NCBI GenBank assembly: GCA_020847175.1
Contig: JADLCM010000039.1
Span: 62,001-126,000, forward strand
Origin: Phycisphaerales bacterium
GTDB taxonomy: Bacteria; Planctomycetota; Phycisphaerae; Phycisphaerales; UBA1924
Direction of reading: 5' to 3'
DNA: 64,000 bases
This document shows, piece after piece, positions 14,595 to 23,543 of the stretch (the first letter of the stretch is position 1; the number at the start of each line of letters is the position of its first letter). The notes beneath the pieces were generated by a model. That model saw only the letters and a list, made by a program, of their open reading frames with translations. It did not search any database and was not told where the DNA came from. The translations under genes were made by a program, and so were the position numbers.

Positions 14595-16673
14595 TTATCG
14601 CCGATCAGGGAGCGCTTCGGCCAGGCCGGGCACCTGCCCCGCGCCTTCGGGCACTTCGATGCTGGAGCCCTTGAAGTCATCGCCGATGGGCTGGACCCGG
14701 CCGCCGAGGTGCTGGGCCAGGAACTGCTCGGCGACGGCGAAGAACGCGGTGTTGTTCTCGGGCCGGGCGAATCCGTGGCCCTCATCGGGGTAGAGCACGT
14801 AGGTGACGGGGATGCCTCGGTTCTTCATCGCGGCGACGAGCTGGTCGCTCTCGCTCTGCTTGACGCGCGGGTCGTTCGCACCCTGGGCGATCAGCAGGGG
14901 GCGCACGATCTTGTCGACGTGGTTGAGCGGACTCCTCGCTTCGAGGAGCGAGCGGCCCTCTTCGGTGCGCGGGTCGCCCACCCGCAGGGCCCAGTAGTCC
15001 ATCAGGGGCTTCCAGTAGGGCGGGATGGTGTTGAGCAGGGTGTTGAGGTTGGACGGGCCGACGATGTCCACGCCGCACGCGAAGGTGTCGGGCGTGAACG
15101 TGAGCCCCACGAGCGTGGCGTAGCCACCGTACGACCCGCCCATGATGCCGATGCGCGCGGGGTCGGCGATGCCCTCGTGGACGGCCCAGTTGACCGCGTC
15201 GATCAGGTCATCGTGCATCGTGCCGGCCCACTGGTGGTTGGAGAGGTTGATGAAGTTCTTCCCGAAGCCGGTGGACCCGCGAAAGTTGACGCTGAGCACC
15301 GCGTAGCCCCGGTTGGCGAGCCACTGGTGGGCGCCGTTGTATCCCCACGTGTCCCGGGCCCACGGGCCGCCGTGCACGAAGAGCACCAGGGGCAGGGGCG
15401 ACTCGGGCGTGATGCCGCCCTCGGGGTTGGAGCCAAGGGGCAGGGTGAGGTAGCTGACGAGGTTGAGCCCGTCGCGGCTCTTGATGACGACGCCGTGCAT
15501 CGGGGCGAGTGGAAGACCTTCGAGCGCCGGACGATTGGTGAACAGGAACTTCGCCTGCTTGCTCCCCCGGTCATACAGGTAGTACTTCACCGGGCCGTCA
15601 TCCTCGATGAAGGCCGCGAGCCATTTCTGGTCGTCCGCCGTGCGGCTGTTGATCGTGAGGTCGCCCTGCTCGGTCGCGCGCAGCCGGTCGTAGTCGTCCT
15701 TGATCGTGAGGTCCATCAGGTGAACCTCGTTCCGCATCGGATTGCTCATCGCAGCCTGCGGATAGAACTTCGTGGGGTGGAACGCCACGCCCGTGATGTC
15801 CGCCCGCGGGTCGTGGCAGAGCAGTTGAATCTCCTTGGTTTCCACGTGCATCACCGCGAAGGCGGCGGTGTCTCGCCCCCGGCTGTCCACCAAGAAGAGC
15901 AGGTTGCCCTCCGCGTTCAGGCCCACCGGCGAGGTGTTGTTCACGTCCTCGGCGGGGATGGTGAGAAATGTCTCCCACTCCGGCGCGCCGTCGGGGCCGC
16001 TGACCTTCTTGAGGAGTGTCCGGGCGCCGTCCCCTTCCATGCGCAGCGCAAAGCGGACATTGAGGTCATGGTCGCAGAGATATCCCAGGAACTCGGTGTT
16101 CAGTTCCACGAGCTCCAGGTCCCCGGTCGCGATCTCAAGGCGATACAGGTCGTGGCGCTGCGGGTCGCGGTTGTTGAGCCCGATCAGGATCGTGCCCGGA
16201 TGGCGCGGCGAGAGCTCGTCGATCTGCGCGGTGGGGCGCATCACCTTGCCGTTGGGCAGTTTCAGCGGTTGCCCGTCGGGACCCAGGATTTCCTCGAACG
16301 GGGTGAGGTTGCGGTCCTCGCCGGACCGGACATCGACGGCGTGGATCTGCCAGTTCTCGTCGCCCCCCTGGTCCTGCACGTAGAGCAGGTGCGTGCCGTC
16401 CCACGCCCACTGGTACATGCGGATGCCGCGCACGAAGTCGCGCGTCACGGGGCGCGCTTCATCGAGTTTCTCCGTGGGCGCAACCCAGACATTGAGAAAC
16501 CCCTCGGAGGGCGCCAGCCAGCTGAGGTAGGCGCCGTCCGGGCTGATCTGCACGCCGGCGCGCTCGGGGTTTGAGAAGAAGACATCGCGGGGGATGAGGT
16601 CGGCCTCGCGCGTCACCTGGGCCGCCGCCGTCACTCCCAGCGCCATGATCGCTCCTGCCAGAATTGCGCGCAT
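14595..16673 (-). CDS. S9-family prolyl oligopeptidase-like peptidase
   Basis: The 692-residue protein has a signal peptide (MRAILAGAIMALGVTAAAQ). It continues with a seven-bladed beta-propeller of about 370 residues and a C-terminal alpha/beta-hydrolase domain. The catalytic serine is Ser514 in MGGSYGGY, the acid is Asp601 in GANDPRV, and the base is His633 in DEGHGF. The oxyanion segment HGGPWARD lies at 434-441. The arrangement matches dipeptidyl-aminopeptidase/acylaminoacyl-peptidase-type S9C enzymes that cleave short peptides. With its signal peptide the enzyme should act outside the cytoplasm. GGAGAGGG just upstream of the ATG serves as ribosome binding site. It converges with the coiled-coil gene, 14 bases apart. 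Confidence 0.95.
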   Translation of the reverse strand: MRAILAGAIMALGVTAAAQVTREADLIPRDVFFSNPERAGVQISPDGAYLSWLAPSEGFLNVWVAPTEKLDEARPVTRDFVRGIRMYQWAWDGTHLLYVQDQGGDENWQIHAVDVRSGEDRNLTPFEEILGPDGQPLKLPNGKVMRPTAQIDELSPRHPGTILIGLNNRDPQRHDLYRLEIATGDLELVELNTEFLGYLCDHDLNVRFALRMEGDGARTLLKKVSGPDGAPEWETFLTIPAEDVNNTSPVGLNAEGNLLFLVDSRGRDTAAFAVMHVETKEIQLLCHDPRADITGVAFHPTKFYPQAAMSNPMRNEVHLMDLTIKDDYDRLRATEQGDLTINSRTADDQKWLAAFIEDDGPVKYYLYDRGSKQAKFLFTNRPALEGLPLAPMHGVVIKSRDGLNLVSYLTLPLGSNPEGGITPESPLPLVLFVHGGPWARDTWGYNGAHQWLANRGYAVLSVNFRGSTGFGKNFINLSNHQWAGTMHDDLIDAVNWAVHEGIADPARIGIMGGSYGGYATLVGLTFTPDTFACGVDIVGPSNLNTLLNTIPPYWKPLMDYWALRVGDPRTEEGRSLLEARSPLNHVDKIVRPLLIAQGANDPRVKQSESDQLVAAMKNRGIPVTYVLYPDEGHGFARPENNTAFFAVAEQFLAQHLGGRVQPIGDDFKGSSIEVPEGAGQVPGLAEALPDRR

Positions 16674-16709
16674 CGCCGCCCTCTCCAGACTCCGGGGTGT
16701 GCCCGGGAC

Positions 16710-17036
16710 TCACTTCACCAACTTGATACGCCTGATCGGGGCCGAGGCTGCGGCCAGCAGCATCGCCTTGCCCTCCCGGCGCAGCCACGCATCAACTTCC
16801 CAGTGGGCCGAAGCATCCCGGGCGCGCAGCGTGAGCACGCCCTGCACGAGGCCGATCACCTGGGCCATGTCCTTGAGTTCATCGGGCGCCGCCGAAGCCC
16901 ACGCCGCCTTCGCCCCTGGCGCCCGGCGCGCGTCCTGCACGAAGGGGGCGAGCAGGTCGATCAGGGGCGACTCGGGCGCATAGAGCGGACGAATGCTCCG
17001 GCGCTGCGCAAGGTCCTTGGCGACTTGTGATGCCAT
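16710..17036 (-). CDS. DciA-like DUF721 protein
   Basis: The 108-residue protein fits the DUF721 fold: helices at the N-terminus, a W-containing segment (AAWASAAPDELKDMAQVIGLVQGVLTLRARD), then AHWEVDAWLRREGKAMLLAA and the closing strand PIRRIKLV. In many bacteria that lack DnaC, DUF721 proteins (DciA) help load the replicative helicase DnaB. Whether this short version does so is inference. The ATG at 17036 has no clear ribosome binding site, and a start further upstream cannot be excluded. It precedes the S9 peptidase on the same strand with a 36-base gap. Confidence 0.7.
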   Translation of the reverse strand: MASQVAKDLAQRRSIRPLYAPESPLIDLLAPFVQDARRAPGAKAAWASAAPDELKDMAQVIGLVQGVLTLRARDASAHWEVDAWLRREGKAMLLAAASAPIRRIKLVK

Positions 17037-17196
17037 CTTGCCCAAACCCCCATCCGAGAGCGCGTGACGGACCCAGCGTATCCCGCTCCGGGGCCTGCCG
17101 CACGTCCGAGAACCCGCGCGGTCCGATGTTCGCACGCGATTGCTGGCTAATCGTGGCGCCTGCGCCATATTCGGACCATCCAGCGAGGGTGCGTCC

Positions 17197-18159
17197 ATGC
17201 GTCAGAGTTTCGTGTGCGCGGCGGGGGCGATGGCAGTGGTCTGCGGGGGTGCGGTCGCCAACCCCGCCGTCAACGGCCAGTGGCGTTTCACGGTCGATTC
17301 GATGAGCAGCGGCCTGAGCGGCCTCATCGAAACATCCGCCGAGACCGCGGGCACGCTCATCGGCGACTGGGACCCCGTCAACAACCCCGGTGGGACACGC
17401 ACCAAGCCCGGGATCTTCGGGTCGTTTGGGGACGACGAGAACGTCGCCGTGCCGGTGAGCCTCGGCTTCGGCGTCGGCGACGATGTGACGAGCCGGACCG
17501 GGGGCACCTTTGACATCCGCTTCCGGCCCGCGCTCGGCACGGGCGCGGTCACCAACCTCGCCATTGACTACCTCTCCGGAGGTTCGCTCGCGCTGCCCGC
17601 GACGCTCCGCCTCGACCCCGAGACGTTCCGCACCCGGAACCCGGACTCGCTGTTTCCCGGTGTTGAGATCGAGGTGCCCATCGGCGAGCTGACCGTGAGC
17701 CGCCTGGCTGCGACCCAGACCGGCCCGGCCGCTCCGGGTGTGCTCACCGACCTGGGCGGAGGCGTGTTCTCGTTCGTGTCGCTGGTGCCGGTTGATCTTG
17801 AACTCGGCTTGAGTTTCCTCGGCAATGACATGCCGCCCACCGTGATGCCCGCCTTTGTGCCCATCGGGGGCGAGGTGATGGTTTCGGGGAGCGACCTGGT
17901 GATTTCGAGCGTGCAGCCGCTGATGTTTGCGCAGGTGGATGAACCCGGCACGGCCCTGCCGCAGTTCGCGCTGCCGCTGCCCACGGTCCTTCCCCCCGGA
18001 GGCACGGCGAACGTGCTGATGGACCTCGTGCTGGACCGCGTGGAGATGGCCGTGGACGCCGAGCTTCGCCTGAACGCGACGGCAACTCCCATCCCCGGTT
18101 TGGGCGGGCCGGGCGTGCTCGCGGCGGGTGCGCTGCTGGGCGCACGCCGCCGGCGGTAA
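17197..18159 (+). CDS. Exported protein with PEP-CTERM-like sorting tail
   Basis: The 320-residue protein has a signal peptide (MRQSFVCAAGAMAVVCGGAVAN). The beta-rich ectodomain shows no catalytic signature, and the C-terminus reads TPIPGLGGPGVLAAGALLGARRRR. Pro, a short hydrophobic helix and a terminal arginine cluster are the layout of PEP-CTERM/exosortase sorting signals. Planctomycete versions often replace PEP with IPG or APAG. GAGGG upstream of ATG 17197 serves as the ribosome binding site. A CATATT hexamer near 17165 is a possible -10 element. It is divergent from the DUF721 gene. The function is unknown; a matrix or surface protein is likely. Confidence 0.85.
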   Translation: MRQSFVCAAGAMAVVCGGAVANPAVNGQWRFTVDSMSSGLSGLIETSAETAGTLIGDWDPVNNPGGTRTKPGIFGSFGDDENVAVPVSLGFGVGDDVTSRTGGTFDIRFRPALGTGAVTNLAIDYLSGGSLALPATLRLDPETFRTRNPDSLFPGVEIEVPIGELTVSRLAATQTGPAAPGVLTDLGGGVFSFVSLVPVDLELGLSFLGNDMPPTVMPAFVPIGGEVMVSGSDLVISSVQPLMFAQVDEPGTALPQFALPLPTVLPPGGTANVLMDLVLDRVEMAVDAELRLNATATPIPGLGGPGVLAAGALLGARRRR

Positions 18160-18277
18160 TGGGCGATCCGCTGCTGCGACTGTGTCCATGACGTGCGCCG
18201 GCCGACCAGGGGCCGCGTGTTATGCGACGCATGTGGGGGCGACGGGCTCGGTGCCGCGCTCGTCCCAATGATGTCTC

Positions 18278-19066
18278 ATGCGCCCGCTCTTTCTCTTCTC
18301 GCTCGCACGCTCGGGTTCGTCGATCGCCGCGTACGCGGGCGGGTCGCCGTGGCGTCTGCCAGTCGCGGACGAGATCCTCGGGCCGTGGGACCGCACCGGG
18401 CCGCCGTACCACTATCCCTCGTCGCAGGCGAGGCTGGTCGAGGACTTCAAGGCGGCGGGGCACACGCTCACACCGGAGGTCGTCAGCGCCGCGCGCCAGG
18501 TGCTGCGCGAGATTGGTACGCGACATGCAGAAGGCGGTGCCGGGGCATTCGGCGCGCGGGGTGTCGTGATCTTCAAGTGGCCTCACCTGCGCCCGGCCCC
18601 CGACGCCTGGCGCGAGGCATTCCCGGAGGGCTCCGCGGCGTACCTCATCCGCAATCCGCTCCACAGGCTCAACAGCCTGATCGCCCGGGGCTGGACGGGC
18701 AGTTTCGGCCCGAAGTTTGACCTCGAACGCTTCGTGCAGTTTGCGAAGTGGTGGACGCAGCAGCCCCACCGCCTTGCCTACGACACGCTCTCACGCGACC
18801 CCGGCGCGTTCTTCAGCGCGCTCTGGACGGCGTGGGGCCTGGCGCACGGGGCGGGCGAGTTGGCGCAGGCCGCGGCGTACACCCGAACCCGGTATCACGG
18901 CGACAGCGGGCGCACCTCCGACATGCAGGCCGGTCCGGTGATGAGCGAACGCCGGTTCGTGCTGCCTCGCGAAGCCGTGAGCCTGTACCTCGAACACCCG
19001 TTCGCTCGGGGCTTCATGGAAGAGATGGGCTGGCCCGTCCGCCCTGAGGACTACGGAATCACCTGA
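18278..19066 (+). CDS. Sulfotransferase-like P-loop protein
   Basis: The 262-residue soluble protein begins LFLFSLARSGSSIAAY, which matches the 5'-phosphosulfate-binding loop of sulfotransferases. The later AYLIRNPLHRLNSLIA matches the 3'-phosphate-binding RxP..R..S segment. The middle is rich in Trp and aromatic residues, as in other members. These enzymes move sulfate from PAPS to sugars, lipids or proteins. The acceptor is not predictable, and the catalytic base (usually His or Glu) is not obvious here. No sulfation genes lie nearby. It converges with clpS, 37 bases apart. Confidence 0.75.
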   Translation: MRPLFLFSLARSGSSIAAYAGGSPWRLPVADEILGPWDRTGPPYHYPSSQARLVEDFKAAGHTLTPEVVSAARQVLREIGTRHAEGGAGAFGARGVVIFKWPHLRPAPDAWREAFPEGSAAYLIRNPLHRLNSLIARGWTGSFGPKFDLERFVQFAKWWTQQPHRLAYDTLSRDPGAFFSALWTAWGLAHGAGELAQAAAYTRTRYHGDSGRTSDMQAGPVMSERRFVLPREAVSLYLEHPFARGFMEEMGWPVRPEDYGIT

Positions 19067-19103
19067 TCCGAGGGGCGGGCGTGCCCCGGCGCACCGGGCG
19101 CCC

Positions 19104-19433
19104 TCAGCACCCGCCCTCGGCGGGCTCCAACACCGCAGACATCGAACCCTTGCTGCGGCGCATCGAGGGGTCGCGCCCGAAGGCGTGAATCTGCTCCTGG
19201 CGCAGTTCCGCGAGCTCGCGGTGCACCGTGCAGATGATGGCCCGGCCGTCGCCGTCAACCGTGCGTGCGATCTCGAAGCCGCGTTCCTTGCTGAACGCGA
19301 AGACCTCCTGCAGCATCCGGATGACGTACTCGTAGGTGTGATCATCGTCGTCAAGCAGGATGACGTGCCACCACTGGGGGGGCTTTGTCGAGGGCTTGAC
19401 CGAGGGCTTCGCGAGCGTCTTCGTGCCGTCCAT
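19104..19433 (-). CDS. clpS: ATP-dependent Clp protease adaptor ClpS
   Basis: The 109-residue protein has a flexible Lys/Pro-rich N-terminus and then the ClpS core: WWHVILLDDDDHTYEYVIRML, then FAFSKERGFEIARTVDGDGR and a C-terminal helix (HRELAELRQEQIHAFG). ClpS binds N-degron substrates and delivers them to ClpA/ClpC. The DDDHTYEYV segment is the substrate-pocket region (usually DDNxTxDFV). No clpA or clpC gene is adjacent. TAGGCT lies 9 bases upstream of the ATG with a weak GAAGG, so the leader is short. Confidence 0.95.
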   Translation of the reverse strand: MDGTKTLAKPSVKPSTKPPQWWHVILLDDDDHTYEYVIRMLQEVFAFSKERGFEIARTVDGDGRAIICTVHRELAELRQEQIHAFGRDPSMRRSKGSMSAVLEPAEGGC

Positions 19434-19442
19434 GGTGCCTTC

Positions 19443-19448
19443 AGCCTA
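19443..19448 (-). promoter_or_regulatory. Putative -10 element TAGGCT for clpS
   Basis: On the minus strand TAGGCT ends 9 bases before ATG 19433. Confidence 0.4.
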
Positions 19449-19578
19449 TCACGAGCCGGTTCTGAATCAAGAGCCTTCTGCCGGGTCGGCGCGCAGGCCC
19501 GGCGCCTCGGTGGAGGGTGCGGTGCGCCTGCGTGCGAGGCGGGGCGGCGGTCAGCCTGCCGCGGGCGGGTGGGGCAGC

Positions 19579-20760
19579 TCAGCGCAAGCGAGCTTCGTTC
19601 AACCGGGCGTCACGCACCAGGGCGTCGCGCACCTGGCGCAGGCGATCGGCAAACCCGGCGCCTGTCGCGAGCGCCTCCGCCGCGCGGAAGTTCTCGATGC
19701 GCTGGGTGGGGGCCAGCGTGCCCCGAGCAAAGACCGTGATGTTCTCGCCCAGGGTCGCGAGCTGGATGAGCGAGGCGCGGGTTGTCTCATCGCGCTCGCT
19801 TGCGAGGGCGGCGGAGGCGAAGTTCAGGCAATCCCAGCCATAGGCGGCGGCGAGGCGGGCGATGTCATCGGGCGGGGCGACGCGCTGGCTGAACGCGCTT
19901 TGCAGCACTTCTGCCGCCCGGGTCAGCACCTGGCGAGTCGCGGCGTCGCCCTTCAGGGCCGGCTCGGTGCGGATGCGCACGGCCATCTTGGAGGCGAGCT
20001 GTCGGAGCGCCGCCGCGCGGGCGTCCAGGTACTTGGCATCGCCGAGCCCGAGTTCGCTCGCGGCCCCGAGCGTGCGCACCAGCCGGTCGAGCACCCAGGG
20101 GTCGGTTTCTTCGCGGGCGGGGTCGATCTCCTCCGGTCCCGCCTTTGCGCCGGCGGCGTACCTGTCCATCGACTCACTCGTGGTGCCCGAGGAGAACGCG
20201 ATCCGCTGCCCCGCGGCGTTGGCCAGCGCCGCCGCGTTCTCGGCCGTCATCGCCGGCGCGAACCGGACCAGCGTGCGGAAGGTCATGCCCAGCGCGAACG
20301 CCGCCTGGTAGCGGGCGACGGGGTCGGCGCCGGCGAGTTCGCCGACCGCGATCTGCGCCGCGTCGTAGGTCGCCAGTTCGCCCGAGAGCATCAGCGCCGC
20401 GCCGATCGCCTCGGGCTTTGCCGAGCGCACCCACTCGCGAAGCACGGGGGAGAGGTGGGCGCTGTACACGAGGCGGAAGGACACGGTGATCTGGGTGTCG
20501 GTGAGCGGGCGCCGGAGTGCCTGGCGCGCCTGTGAGCGCTCTGCGGGGGTCTCGCTGCCCAGCATCGGGCCGAACTGCCCGATGTAATCGCGGACTTCCT
20601 TCTCCTGCGCCGGGGTGAGCTGGCTGGCGTTTCGGATGGTCTCGGGCGGAATCTCGATGACCTGGGCCCAACCGGGCGAGGCGAGCCCGCACGAGAGGGC
20701 AAGCACGCCAAGCACCCGCTTCGTCAAGCCCGCAACCTTGCCCACGCGCCCGCCTTTCAC
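19579..20760 (-). CDS. Exported alpha-helical protein of unknown function
   Basis: The 393-residue product has a signal peptide (LTKRVLGVLALSCGLASPGWAQ). The mature part is Ala-rich and helical, with segments such as LTPAQEKEVRDYIGQFGPML, AIGAALMLSGELATYDAAQI and ENAAALANAAGQRIAFSSG that suggest HEAT- or TPR-like helical packing. No catalytic motif is seen and no family is recognised. The first codon is GTG; the signal peptide would also start cleanly a few residues later. It lies alone between clpS and the ferredoxin-NADP reductase gene. Confidence 0.75.
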   Translation of the reverse strand: MKGGRVGKVAGLTKRVLGVLALSCGLASPGWAQVIEIPPETIRNASQLTPAQEKEVRDYIGQFGPMLGSETPAERSQARQALRRPLTDTQITVSFRLVYSAHLSPVLREWVRSAKPEAIGAALMLSGELATYDAAQIAVGELAGADPVARYQAAFALGMTFRTLVRFAPAMTAENAAALANAAGQRIAFSSGTTSESMDRYAAGAKAGPEEIDPAREETDPWVLDRLVRTLGAASELGLGDAKYLDARAAALRQLASKMAVRIRTEPALKGDAATRQVLTRAAEVLQSAFSQRVAPPDDIARLAAAYGWDCLNFASAALASERDETTRASLIQLATLGENITVFARGTLAPTQRIENFRAAEALATGAGFADRLRQVRDALVRDARLNEARLR

Positions 20761-20879
20761 TCGCGAAGTCTCGGGGGCACCGGTGGCTCACCCCCCGCCC
20801 GATTCGACGGGCTTGTCAATGCCCGACCGGGGAGGAGAAACCTACCACCCCCCTCCCTCCCGGTCAACTTCACGCCGAG

Positions 20880-21836
20880 TCAGTAGACCTCCATGAAGAA
20901 CCGGCGCGTGGGGGCGATCTCCTTGTGAATCATGCGCCGATCCCACGTGCTCGCGGGGCCCGCCTCGGGTTTCACCCGGAGGTACCGGCCCAGCGCGACG
21001 GGCTCCAGTACGTCACTCAGGCTCCGAAGGATCCCGAGTTCCATGCCTGCGACGCCGCAAAGGTACACCAGCCCACGCTCTCCACCCAGTATCGCCCGCG
21101 CCGGGTCGGCAAGCTGGGTCAACCGATTCTGCACGTACGCGGGGGCCTCGCCGTTCGGACCAGGGTGGCGGCTCACGGCGGTGTGATATGTGAAGTTGGG
21201 GTGTTTGGCCGCGAGCGCCTGAAAGTCGGCGTGATACAGCAGGTCACTGGCGTAGGCGGCACCCGCGATGAGGAGGATGCGTGAGGATGCTCCCGAGGCC
21301 AGAAGTTCCGTGACCATTCCCCTGAATGGGGCGATGCCGGTGCCGGTAGCGACGAAGATGTAGTCATGGGCGCCGGGGTCCAGGGGGAGGACGAATCTCT
21401 TGCCGCTCGGTCCGCTGAGAGGCACCTTGTCGCCGGGGCGGAGATCGCAGAGGAAGTTGGAGGCGACGCCGACGTACAGACGCCCGGTTTCAGGGATTTC
21501 ATCGATGGTTCGTTTGACCGTGGTCGCGACGATGCCGCCCCGGCCATCTTCACCCGAGGTCGGGCTGGCGAGCGAGTAAAGCCGGACCTTGTGCGGTTTG
21601 CCTTGGGCGTCGGTGCCCGGGGGGATCACACCGAAGGACTGCCCGGCCCGAAACGCTCCTTCCAGCGGGGTTCCGGCAACATCAATCGCAACATGCCGGA
21701 CGTACGCCGCGGACTTGACGCTCGCGGTGCAGATGCGGTTCTCGACGATTGTGCCCAGCGCCGGAGCGTCTGGGCGCACCACGTGCATACGGACCGGCGC
21801 AAGTTCGGGCCCTGGGGGCGCGGCGGGGTCGGACAT
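20880..21836 (-). CDS. Ferredoxin--NADP+ reductase (plant type)
   Basis: The 318-residue flavoprotein transfers electrons between ferredoxin and NADP(H). The FAD-binding motif RLYSLAS is followed by the second FAD segment around ASNFLCDLRPGDKVPLSGP. NADP-binding signatures are FVATGTGIAPFRGM and VYLCGVAGMELGI, and the chain ends with an aromatic residue (FFMEVY), as plant-type FNRs do to stack on FAD. An unusually long N-terminal arm of about 40 residues precedes the FAD domain. The start MSDPAAPP at 21836 is the first plausible one, but no ribosome binding site is clear. Third-position GC is somewhat lower in the middle of this gene than in its neighbours. Confidence 0.9.
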   Translation of the reverse strand: MSDPAAPPGPELAPVRMHVVRPDAPALGTIVENRICTASVKSAAYVRHVAIDVAGTPLEGAFRAGQSFGVIPPGTDAQGKPHKVRLYSLASPTSGEDGRGGIVATTVKRTIDEIPETGRLYVGVASNFLCDLRPGDKVPLSGPSGKRFVLPLDPGAHDYIFVATGTGIAPFRGMVTELLASGASSRILLIAGAAYASDLLYHADFQALAAKHPNFTYHTAVSRHPGPNGEAPAYVQNRLTQLADPARAILGGERGLVYLCGVAGMELGILRSLSDVLEPVALGRYLRVKPEAGPASTWDRRMIHKEIAPTRRFFMEVY

Positions 21837-21876
21837 GGTGCTCGGTCCCGGGGGCGCTTCGCGGTTCAACGAGATT

Positions 21877-23385
21877 TCACCCTTCGCCGGTCGTTCCACC
21901 AGGATTCGCGCCGGGGTCAGTGCCCGGCGGAAGGTCACCGTCACCGGCGCCGTCGTCCAGGGGTTCCTGCGGCTCATCGGGCGGGAGTTCGGGCTGCGGG
22001 GGCTCCTGACCCGCCGCGAGACGAGTCCGCGTGTCGCGGATGAGCGCGGCGAAATCGACAGGCGTGCCCCCAAGGTGCGTCATGCCCTGCGCCATCAGAT
22101 TCTGGATGTGGGCAGCGTACAGCCGCGCCGTTTCGCCCCCGACCGAATTGTACGAATCCATCGATTCGGCCAGGCTTTCGGCGGCGGCGGCGCGGCTGGC
22201 GGCGAGGGCGGCTTCAACGGTCCGGATTTCTTCTGCCAGGCGTGAGGAATCGGCGCCGAGTGCCGGTGTGACGGAATTGAGCAGGGCGAGGTAGTGTTCG
22301 TCGCCCACGGCCTGGGCCCAGTGGGTGCCGGCGGAACCGGCGGCGGCCCGGGCCATGGTGGTGTTCCCGCTGCCGCGCGACTTGGTGTTGGCCCCCGACG
22401 CGGCGCTGCGGGCCTTGGAATAGGCCTCTGCGGCGCTTTCGGTCGCGGGGACAAGCACAGAAGCGCGCTGCGCCGCCAGGCCGGTTGAGGGGTCAAAGAG
22501 CGCGGCGGAGATGAGCGCGGCCTGCTTGTCCGCTTCGCCGCGGAGTTCGCGAGCCTTGTCGCCGGCGGCGGCCTGCGCCGCGGCAAGTTCCGCCGCGGCC
22601 TGGTTGAGCGAGGCGATGTCGCCCTCGGCCTGGGCCAGGAGCAGGCGAAGCTCGTTCATGCGGGGAAGAAGGCTCTGGACCTGGGCCCGGATCTCATCGG
22701 CCTGGAACTCAAAGGTGTCGCCGGTGCGCCGGTGCCACATGGACTGGCGGACCAGCACCACGGCGTCGCGGGCGTCGGCCCCGTCGGCGCGGAGCGCGAG
22801 GGCGCCGGCCTGGTTGTTGGCCTCATCGGCGTGCTTGTCGAGCGCCTCAGCCCGCAGATGGAGTTCGCGCACCTGTCCGTCAACCGCGGTGAGTTCCGCG
22901 TTGACGCCGGCGCGGGCTTTTTCGCGCTCGGCGCGCTGGGCCTCCAGCGCCGCGATCGGTTCGGCGAAGTTGACGCTCTCGCTCTGCTCCGCGAGCCGCG
23001 TGATGCCGCGCCAGGCATCGAGCGTGGTGCGGATTTCATCGATGCGCCGGAACTGTTCAAGGAGCGCGGTGTTGGCGGCGTCGGCAAGCAGGCCCGCCTC
23101 GGCGAGCCCGGCCTCGGCGACCATCACCTGCGCCGCGGCGGCCTCGCCCGCGAGCCCGGACTTGGTCACCGGCTCGAGGGTGGTGCGCACCTTGGTGGCC
23201 AGGGTGCGGGTGAGCTCGGGGGGAGTCGTGGAACTCGACCCCGAGTTGAGCACGCGGATGATCTCGCGGGCCTCGCGGATGCGAAACTCGGCGTCGCCCG
23301 ACTGGTCACACCCGAGCGCGACAGCGCCCGAGGCGGCGAGCAGGAGGGCAAGAGCACGTCGGCCGCGGTGGAGAGATGGGTTCAT
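21877..23385 (-). CDS. Coiled-coil lipoprotein
   Basis: The 502-residue protein has a lipoprotein signal ending in VALGC (lipidated Cys near residue 23). A long Ala/Glu-rich coiled coil of about 400 residues follows, then a C-terminal Pro/Asp/Gly-rich disordered tail (DEPQEPLDDGAGDGDLPPG). ATG 23385 is chosen over 23391 because AGGA sits 6 bases before it. It is probably an outer-membrane-anchored periplasmic spacer or scaffold, but no family is recognised. It lies upstream of the FNR gene on the same strand with a 40-base gap. Any functional link is unclear. Confidence 0.8.
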   Translation of the reverse strand: MNPSLHRGRRALALLLAASGAVALGCDQSGDAEFRIREAREIIRVLNSGSSSTTPPELTRTLATKVRTTLEPVTKSGLAGEAAAAQVMVAEAGLAEAGLLADAANTALLEQFRRIDEIRTTLDAWRGITRLAEQSESVNFAEPIAALEAQRAEREKARAGVNAELTAVDGQVRELHLRAEALDKHADEANNQAGALALRADGADARDAVVLVRQSMWHRRTGDTFEFQADEIRAQVQSLLPRMNELRLLLAQAEGDIASLNQAAAELAAAQAAAGDKARELRGEADKQAALISAALFDPSTGLAAQRASVLVPATESAAEAYSKARSAASGANTKSRGSGNTTMARAAAGSAGTHWAQAVGDEHYLALLNSVTPALGADSSRLAEEIRTVEAALAASRAAAAESLAESMDSYNSVGGETARLYAAHIQNLMAQGMTHLGGTPVDFAALIRDTRTRLAAGQEPPQPELPPDEPQEPLDDGAGDGDLPPGTDPGANPGGTTGEG

Positions 23386-23530
23386 GAGCATTCCTGTGGC
23401 GCCGGACGGAAGCCCCGGGGGGCACACTTTAGCACGGAGCCCCGGGGAGTGTCTGTTCGGCCCCCGGGGGCCCGGGGTTCCCCGGCGCGGGGGAGGGGCC
23501 CTGCGGGACGCGGGCGGGAGCGGTTCGGGG

Positions 23531-23536
23531 TACGCT
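23531..23536 (+). promoter_or_regulatory. Putative -10 element TACGCT for ruvA
   Basis: TACGCT ends 7 bases before the ruvA ATG, which has no Shine-Dalgarno sequence. Confidence 0.5.
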
Positions 23537-23543
23537 CAGCGCC

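Noticed and set aside
14253-16574. A 773-codon open frame on the plus strand opposite the S9 peptidase
   Set aside because: It mirrors a gene with intact catalytic residues, starts inside the coiled-coil gene and has no protein-like sequence. Long antisense frames are expected at this GC content.
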